Below, piece after piece: positions 56,222 to 64,000 of a stretch of DNA of 64,000 bases. Within the stretch, counting starts at the first letter, position 1; every line of letters begins with the position of its first letter. A program made the translations under genes and the position numbers. The notes beneath the pieces are model-generated. The model worked only from the letters and a program-made list of their open reading frames with translations. It did no database searches and was not told where the DNA came from. Where the stretch lies: assembly GCA_963978545.1 (NCBI GenBank), contig OZ021730.1, positions 2,364,701 through 2,428,700 of the forward strand, read 5' to 3'. Source of the stretch: Linyphia triangularis (Eukaryota > Arthropoda > Arachnida > Araneae > Linyphiidae).

Positions 56222-59162
56222 AACCATGCAACTCTCTGAAAATACCAAACTATAATACTTTCAGTACAGACAGGCTGCACCACCGGGGCGGCGGTAGTGT
56301 AGTGTTTGCTAAAACCTCTCTTTCCACCTCTCTTTTTCGCTCGAATAATGTAGATAACATCGAGGAGACAAATGTCATTCTCGAGGTTAGAGGGAAAATT
56401 ACCCACGTTTCTGCAATTTATAATCCACCTCGCAACACTCCTTCCAAGGAGCTTCTCGATTTCCTTATCCCTAAAGATGTTCCAACAATTGCTTGTGGCG
56501 ATTTTAACGCTAAAAGCAAAAACTGGGGCTGCAGAGCCAATAATAGGAATGGGCAAATTCTCAACAAAATCATAGGTGTCAACAATGTCAGAGTCCTGGC
56601 TCCCTACACACTACCCTGTTATGGGACCCCTTCCAGATATCCTAGATATCATAGTTACAAACACTGATCTTGTCTCTAGCCCTGGAGTTATCAACGATCT
56701 TTCATCAGATCATTTATCAATCATTGCTAGAGTCGCCAAACATCCTAACCCAGATCCTGGTACTATCTCAAAAATAGACTGGAAGCTGTATTATAACACA
56801 CTAGCTACTAAAACTTTTACACAAACAGAATTCAATACCACTTCTGACTTAGACACTGCTATTCTGGAACTCAATCAAAACCTCCACACTGCTCACAAAG
56901 ATTCAACTACAGAAAAGCCATTCATTAACAATTATATGAGCCTCCCCACTGAAATAAGAGATCTCATTAAGCATAGAAACAGGCTTCGTAAGAAATGGCA
57001 GAGAAACTTAGACCCAGTACTCAAAAGGGAAATAAACTCCCTCAAAAGATGTATCACTGATTACACTAAAGCAAATAGGGAGTCCAGGTGGCAGGAAAGG
57101 CTGGCCACCCTGGAATTTGAGGACAACTCCATTTGGAGAATGACTAGAGCCCTCAAAAGGGAAAAGGCAACCCAAACCCCACTCCAAAGCATCAATGGTC
57201 TTGTTTTTACTGAATCGGACAAAGCAGAAACTTTTGCTAATTCTTTGGAATCGAGTCCCAGAACAACACCTCTTCTAATGACCAAGGTTTCGAAAGTCAT
57301 GTTATTAACACTATCAATATCTGGAGGCAATGGCCCTTCCTCAATTCAATCCAACAAACAAACATACAGGAAGTCACAGATACTATTGGTAAATTAAAAA
57401 TTAGGAAGTCCCCTGGGATCGACAAAATTTCCAATCGAATGATTAAAGGCATCCCATCCAACTGCATCCAAATCTTGACAAATATTTACAATGCTAGTCT
57501 TAAATTCAGCTACTTTCCTCCCATTTGGAAAGAGGCTCTCATTGTCCTAATACATAAACCTGGCAAAGATCCAGTTGATCCTACAAGTCACAGACCCATC
57601 AGCCTGCTGCCCCGTTTAGGGAAAATCTATGAGAGATTAATATCCCACAGACTTTTTCCCCTCTTAATACACATTCCAGCTGAACAGTTTGGGTTCATGC
57701 ACAACCGATCGACTACTGGCCAGTTTGTCAGAATCTTAGAGTTTATTGGATCTGCCAGACACAGAAAAGAGAGCTCAGCAATGCTTATGCTCGACGTCGC
57801 AAAAGCGTTCGATCGAGTGTATCATTGGGGGCTGCTCTATAAACTTATCACTTTGAAGTTTCCTCATGACATTATTCACCTTATTTCTAGTTACCTGGAA
57901 AACAGACTGTTCAGGGTCAGGGTGGGTAAAGCTATTTCTAGTCACAGAGTTATCAAGGCCGGTGTACCCCAGTGGAGTATCCTGGGCCCTACACTCTACA
58001 ACCTTTATACGTCAGACTTCCCTACTTTTCATAACGACAGACATTGCCTCACTGCATTTTATGCAGATGATATTGCTATTGTCAGTACTTCTATTAGACC
58101 TCAGCAGGCTTTGGATAATCTCCAGAACAAAACTGTACACATTGAGGAATGGTGTGCCAGATGGAAAGTTTCCATCAATGCTAACAAATCCCAACTTATC
58201 TGCATTAAGGCTAAAGATAAACTGAAAGGTCTTAATAACTCAGTTACCCTATTCGGAGAAACTATCCCCATTGTCAAAAGTGCAAAATACCTTGGTGTCA
58301 CTATCATTAAAACTCTAACTTGGTCTGACCATGTCAAGAAAGTTAACAACAAAACCTGTGCTGTATTAAACAGACTATGGCCAATACTAGGAAAAAACTC
58401 CACACTTCCCCTCAACTATAAGAGGAGGATATACCCTGAGTACTATCAGACCAATTCTCACATATGCAGCTCCTGCATGGAACACACACAATGCCAGAGA
58501 TGCAGTTAAGCTGCAGAAAATACAAAACAAAGTTCTGAGAGGTATTGTGGACGCCTCTAGGTTTGTTAGGAACGACCTTATCCACAGGGATTTACAAATA
58601 CCAACAGTGGCTGAACACTTAGCTAATTTAAATATTACTTTCTTTAGGAAGGCCCTTAAAGCTGATCCAGTAATTAGTAACTGTTTCGACTATGAGATAG
58701 TAAAGGAAGATGCAGGGTACCGCCCATACGCTGCATTCTACTTGTCAGATGCCACTCTGGCCAAAAAATTCAAATAATTTGCTATTATTTTTAAAATTTG
58801 CTCTTGTACATAGTTATTCCCCAGTTCCCTGGAGTTTAAAATATTTAACCTGCGCTGCGTATTTTATTGCCCATTTTACTTTATACAGCTTGTTTTCATA
58901 GCTTTTAACTCATTGTATTGTACATAGTTATTCCCCAGATATGGAGAGTAAAATATTGAACCTGCGCCGCTTATTTAACCGCTTCTTAATTAAGTGTATT
59001 TTTTGTATAGTCTGTTTGTTTTGTCCCGTCTGTCCCTTTTTATTTAATTGTTTAATGTGCCATTCATATTTACCCCACTGAATTACCCCTTCGGGCTTCT
59101 TTCGATAGGTGGAACAGTGCCTCCGGGCTGGCTCCATCATAAAACCATTTTTATAGTAGTAG
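56222..59162 (+). mobile_element. Jockey-like non-LTR retrotransposon, 5' truncated, 11-bp TSD
   Basis: TACATGAAGGA flanks both sides (56211-56221, 59163-59173). The copy starts inside the endonuclease, carries the reverse transcriptase, and has a 3' UTR with a duplicated TGTACATAGTTATTCCCCAG block (58806, 58920) and a TAGTAGTAG end instead of a long poly(A). Confidence 0.9.
56260..58777 (+). pseudogene. Jockey-like ORF2 (endonuclease and reverse transcriptase), inactivated
   Basis: The endonuclease part begins TDRLHHRGGGSVVFAK and includes ACGDFNAKSKNWG and the SDHLSI motif. Reverse transcriptase motifs: HRPISLLP, EQFGFMHNRST, MLDVAKAFDRV, AGVPQ, the catalytic FYADD, and NANKS. The C-terminal part has APAWNTHNARDAV and KLQKIQNKVLR. 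The frame breaks at least three times (near 56630, 57250, 58435), and the glycine of the PQG motif is Trp, explained by one G-to-T change. All of this indicates a dead copy. Lineage set by motif resemblance to Jockey; other I-group clades are possible. Confidence 0.9.
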
Positions 59163-59397
59163 TACATGAAGGATCTAATGCATGCTTGAAAAATAACAAT
59201 TTAGTGTCAAAGTGCGCTCTCCAAAATTAATGTAGTAGAGAAATGAATGGTCTTATAATAATAATATGATTCATAAAACAAAGTTTTTAATATAAATCTT
59301 TTAAATGCGATGTCAATTTTTATGTGTAATTGCAATTTATTGAGCTCATATCGTGTTTTCATGTTTGACCTTTACAAAAAAACAAAAAAAACATCCA

Positions 59398-60010
59398 CAA
59401 TGAATCTATCTGCCAAGATTCAGCTCGCTTGGATAACTGCAAGTGGTTTTAATTAGGCCTCCGAAGTTTTTGCCTCGTCAACCTTAATATGGGATGGTTT
59501 TAGTCGTTCAATATCTCCGAATTGAACATGTTTGAATTAAACTTGGTATTTGGATAATAGTACGCGAGTTGTGAGTAAAAATTGAATCAAGGCAATAGAA
59601 ACTTTGTGTAAAATCGACCTTTCCCTGACAGTCCCAAAACTTGATAATAAATACTGTAGCTACAGTGTTTTAAACTATCAGCTCCATTGAATGACCGAAA
59701 GTGGTATTATTAGTAGTAAACCGAAGCGCCAATGTAGAAGCATGTGTAAAAGCGGTCTTTTAGTGACTGTGATAGCCCCATAAACTTAAGAGAATGCATT
59801 GTCATTGATATCAAATCTATCTGACAAATTTCATCTGTATTGGATGGTGGCTTATTAATATGCGAAACCGATAATAGAAGCGTGTGTAAAAACGACCTTT
59901 TAGCGACACCCTCCAAAACACGATAAAATGCATCGACATAGAATCTAACTGCAAAGTTTCATCTCAATTAGATGATGGCAAGTGGGTAAATTTTCCTGGC
60001 AACCGCTAAC
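59398..60010 (+). repeat. Diverged tandem units of ~150-200 bp
   Basis: Blocks with GAATCTA.CTGCCAA.TTCA and GTGTAAAA.CGACCTTT recur near 59400, 59600, 59750 and 59890. Confidence 0.65.
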
Positions 60011-60214
60011 ACAATCGATGCTAATATAAAGAGTTTAAAAAGTGCCGCACGCCCTTTAAAGGATCTTTATTATTTAAAAAAAAAAAAACTTTTACCTTGC
60101 AGTATTATAAATTACCAGCATTTGTTTGCATACCACAACAATTCGCCAACAGAGCAGCAATGTTCAAATTAGTAGTACAATTGATATACACCTTTGTTAA
60201 ATATAAGATTTTTT

Positions 60215-60890
60215 CAAGGTATACATATGCATTAGGAATTGCGAAATTTGACTCAAGAATGCGTTTTTGTTTTAAAATATTCCCGAATTCATTGCCTTTA
60301 AAATGATACCATTTTCTTTCTGAGACTCAAATTACTTTTTAAATTACAATAGGTTTTGTGAACCTCTTTTGTATCGCATTAATTAATGTAGTAAACTTTA
60401 AACGCGTTTTCTGAAGAATGACATTTTGGTGTTATATGACTTTACGCCAACGTTCATAACTTCATAATAAATGGTCCGATTTACAAAAATTCTAATTTTA
60501 TTTTATTGACAATAGTTGTGAATGTGTTTCCTATAGAATCAAACATATATTGTCAGAAACAATTTTTTATTTATTTGTATTTTAATCTTAATTTTTCGAT
60601 GAAATCTAAGTATTTTTTCAAACTTTTTGATTAAAAACTTGTTGTCAAATATTGAAGCCAAATTTGCATTTCTTAATGGAAACATGAGTCTATATAATAT
60701 CTTTTATTTGCAATAAAAATCATACCTATAACTTGATTACAAGTTTATTTAAGTTCGTTCTAATAATGTCCTAATTAGTCATTTAAATTGCAATCAGCTA
60801 AATAAAAAATTAACGGAAAAAAGTTTATAAACAAAAATGCATCATTTTTAATTCTGATCTACTACCAAAAAGTTTGAAATTGTGACATAA
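60215..60890 (+). repeat. Interior fragment of the 54786 element family
   Basis: Aligns with 54925-55770 minus the SINE (GGTATACATATGCATTAGGA to CTACCAAAAAGTTTGAAATT). Terminal blocks are missing. Confidence 0.85.
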
Positions 60891-62269
60891 AAATTGGATT
60901 TAGAGTGAACTTGATTTTCCCTGGTGTTTAAGATTTATTAGCAAAATGGAGAAAAGTAGTGGAATTCTTATGAAATAAGAAGTATAGTATAAGTTTTATA
61001 TAATTCATTTACACAGAAAATTAATGTATAATGTCAATTAATTATTTAGTACGAAATTATTTATACTTTTTTTGAAAAATCACGATTTTCTTAACATGAG
61101 ACTCTGGGGAATTGTTTAAGTATTAGAGCTAGCAGTCAGAGGATAAAAAATGCAATATATTCTGAATTCCCACAAATGCACATAAAACCGCTTAAAAAGT
61201 ATTAACAATTTTAGCTGTAAAGTTAAAAATTATAATACTATGGAATTAGCAACGAAAAAGCAGCATAAACAATCCATTATAAAAAAAATGTTGTTAAAAA
61301 TAAGCTTTTAGAAAAATCTTTCTTTGTTCAACCTCTGTACAAATTTAATTTGGTGACGCTGAAGAGTAAGGGCTACTTACGTATTATGCCGTCGACCCTT
61401 TTATGGTAACAAAAAATTCGCCAATTGTTGATATTTTTCCCTTTGTTAAAATGACTAAATAATTTTTTTCCCATTTATTGAATGCTTTGCCATAATGTTT
61501 TTAGCCACTCCAAAGAGTTGTCAGGTCACGGGCATTCTTGCATGACTAAATATTATTCTATCGCCCGTTGGCGAACTTTCTGTTGGAGGTAGATTACACG
61601 AACTATTGAATCATTCGACTACGTTTGAATTTAAGTTATTATTTGGGTTTTAGTAAGTTCGAAATAGATCATCAACAGTGCACTGTAAATGAGAGATGTT
61701 TATAATATTTTTGAAATACTATTTCAATACAAATAAAGTTCAATTTATCCGACCATGTATATATTTGCAATGTGCTTAGTCTAAGTGTGCTTGGCTCAAT
61801 GCGCTTGCCCACGGATCGCACCTAAGCTGATTATTATTATTATTATTATCGAATGCAATACTTTCATTACCCTAACTTCAGCTAACATTAAGCTAACTCA
61901 TGGGTAAATGAAAGGAAAAACAATGAGTTCGACAAAACTTGACAAGCAGAAGGGTGTAAAACAAACATGTCTCCACCACAGTATCTTCCTGGGATTATTT
62001 TTGAAATATAATCTCTTTACTTTAACGATAATCTTAATGACAATTTTTTGTACAGCGGAAAAAAGAAAAAAAGAGAATTAACTAATAAATGATTTAAACA
62101 TCTTCATTTCAAATGGCGTCTGCCCTATCGTAAAATAACACTGCCTGCAAGCCAAACCGTGAAATTACTTTACACTCTTGAGTTATCCATCACTTATAAA
62201 AACTTACGTCAACATTATTTCTGATTCTGACGGATGAAAAAAGGAGGCGGGGAAAAAAAATCGCTAATT
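60891..62269. other. AT-rich intron stretch, nothing recognised
   Basis: A (TTA)n run lies at 61831-61849. No gene or element identified. Confidence 0.5.
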
Positions 62270-62480
62270 TTCAATTCTCATCACGAGGGGGCGCAGATAA
62301 CTCCTAATGCCTTTTCCTCGTCACTCCCCCCTCGCACGTCAGTTATCGTCTGACAGTTTATCGTCTGCGCGAACCCGTCAAAAATAGCCCCCAATCTGCC
62401 CTTATTAATCATATTTGTTGTGAAGAGCAGACGAGATTCCACCAAAACAGACAGCGTTGCTGTAGGGTTGCCATCGAAAT
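62270..62480. promoter_or_regulatory. GC-rich islet 3 with two TATCGTCTG cores
   Basis: GTTATCGTCTGACAG and TTTATCGTCTGCGCG lie close together, with CCCCCCTCGCACGTC and GAGGGGGCGC. Same core as islets 1 and 2. Confidence 0.3.
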
Positions 62481-62526
62481 GAATATTCCTAGCAGCTATG
62501 GGAGAATCGCCAAATGTTCAGAAAAA

Positions 62527-62806
62527 TTCTATGGTTTATATGGATTTCATGCTTTATTTGGATTCTGTGGTTTATTTGGATTTTAATTTTTATTTAGATT
62601 CTGTGATTTATTTTGATTTTGTGGTTTAATTGGATTGTATGGTTTATTTGGATTTTATTTTTTATTCGGATTCTATGGTTTATTTGGATTCTGTGGTATT
62701 TGGATTTTATAGTTTATTTGGATTCTTTGGTTTATTTGGATCCTATGGTTCATTTTGATTTTAGAGTTTATTTATATTCTATGGTTTATTTGGATTCTAC
62801 ACTTTG
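62527..62806 (+). repeat. 18-bp minisatellite, about 15 units
   Basis: Unit of the type GGTTTATTTGGATTCTAT with substitutions. The open frame through it (IWFIWILWF-like) is a repeat artefact. Confidence 0.92.
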
Positions 62807-63574
62807 TTTGCTTTGGAGAACAAACAGTTGAACGCAAGATTACAGTTCAGAAAATTGATCAAAATCAGCAGAAATTTCCTTACAAAGAAATGGTGAGCTT
62901 AAAAATGAGGTTTCCCCAATTTCTGTTTCTTTAACTATTTCTGGTTCTGGTGGCAACATTGTCTCCTCAAAGTGATGAACTCTTTTGCAATCAACATAAT
63001 ACTTTGGGGGGGGGGGGGGGGTCCTTTCCCAAACAGAAGCGCACATCTCATGCACCAATGTTAAAATTTAGTTACAAACGAGTGAAATATAGATGGAATG
63101 CTTACATGTTTGTGTAAATAAACACATTTATTGAGTTAATAATTTGGTAGCTCGGAAAAAGGAGAATTAGGAGTTACATGTGACCAAAATGACATATATG
63201 AAGAGAATGAATGTTGCGTCGTCGAAGATTGCACCGAAAACTATCATTGAATTGAACCGTGACAATTGAGCTGAGCTTAGCAGAAATTAAAATACCAAGC
63301 GTGTGTGAACTGTAAAAATTGTCTCAATACTGAAAATTAATTATGGAACTCTTGTTGTAAGAAACTCTGTCACCCCAATATATATATATATTATTATAAA
63401 AAAATAATACAAATATTTTAAAATAAAATGGCATAAAAATTTTGTTTTTATCATTAGTAGAACTTGAAATATTCAAATTTTTGTTACATAACAACTGAAC
63501 CTCAGACATGCTATCTTGAACTTTTGAAACTGTTTTTCTCGGTGATGGCTTTTTGTCCCTTTTTTTGAGTTTAA

Positions 63575-63731
63575 ATTGATATAACTTCAAAACTACTTGT
63601 TATAAATTTATATAACTTCAGAACTACTTGTTATAAATTGATATAACTTCAAAACTACTTGTTATAAATTGGTATAACTTCAAAGCTACTTGTTATAAAT
63701 TGATATAACTTCAAAACTACTTGTTATAAAT
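63575..63731 (+). repeat. 31-bp minisatellite, 5 units
   Basis: TTGATATAACTTCAAAACTA followed by CTTGTTATAAA repeats five times with few changes. A (G)14 tract lies separately at 63007-63020. 63732-64000 shows nothing recognised. Confidence 0.93.
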
Positions 63732-64000
63732 TGATGAAACTTTCTACAATTATTTTTCATATATATTTCTTTAATTTGACTTCAGTAATTATGTTTTTTT
63801 ATGTAACTTTTTTTAGTAGTAAGTTTTTAGAGTTTAGCATGCATTGTACATTTTTTGCACGGTATATTTTATTTTTTTCTAATCACTTTATTGAAAAATC
63901 ATAAAGACAGTTTTTGATATGAATCATAAGAAGTAATTTTAATGCAAAAATGAAGTGATTTTGTAAAAAAGTTCTTTAGATATATCAAATTTAGGAAACA

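Noticed and set aside
62613..62831. 72-codon frame rich in Trp, Ile, Leu
   Set aside because: Direct translation of the 18-bp minisatellite.

Overview
The window looks like arthropod nuclear DNA, probably from a large, repeat-rich genome such as a spider or other chelicerate. The clade is inferred, not shown. It is AT-rich, has long introns with canonical GT-AG splice sites, and carries tRNA-derived SINEs, a Jockey-like LINE and many small DNA transposons. There is no bacterial-style gene organisation.

The only host gene I can support is the 5' part of a sosondowah (SOWAH) ankyrin-repeat family gene on the + strand. Six coding exons keep one reading frame: 20758-20878, 25698-25759, 27665-29479, 32229-32366, 37500-37535 and 38073-38177 (759 codons). 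They encode the N-terminal winged-helix domain, a long disordered linker with GYQ-type repeats and a PPPLPP motif, and the conserved segment just before the ankyrin repeats. The ankyrin exons were not found in the remaining 25.8 kb, so the last visible intron runs past the window edge.

1-20.5 kb, upstream of the gene, is a mosaic of nested transposable elements: a possible 3' LTR at the left edge, four Helitron-like pieces ending CTAG^T, a TIR element carrying a broken THAP domain, two PIF/Harbinger-like, hAT-like and piggyBac-like MITE classes, tRNA-derived SINEs, a duplicated ~1.2 kb segment, and the 3' end of a LINE just before the promoter. Several insertions are proven by target-site duplications or by a matching empty copy inside the window.

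20.5-38.2 kb is the gene; its introns hold a solo-LTR candidate, SINEs, minisatellites and many inverted-repeat elements.

38.2-64 kb is the last intron: more foldback elements, a candidate 3.3 kb piggyBac-like element, a second solo-LTR copy, a 5'-truncated and inactivated Jockey-like LINE with an 11-bp target duplication, satellites, and three GC-rich islets sharing a TATCGTCTG core.

I found no clearly new gene system. The most unusual property is the number of long, hairpin-capable inverted repeats lying inside the introns of one gene, which would be transcribed with it.
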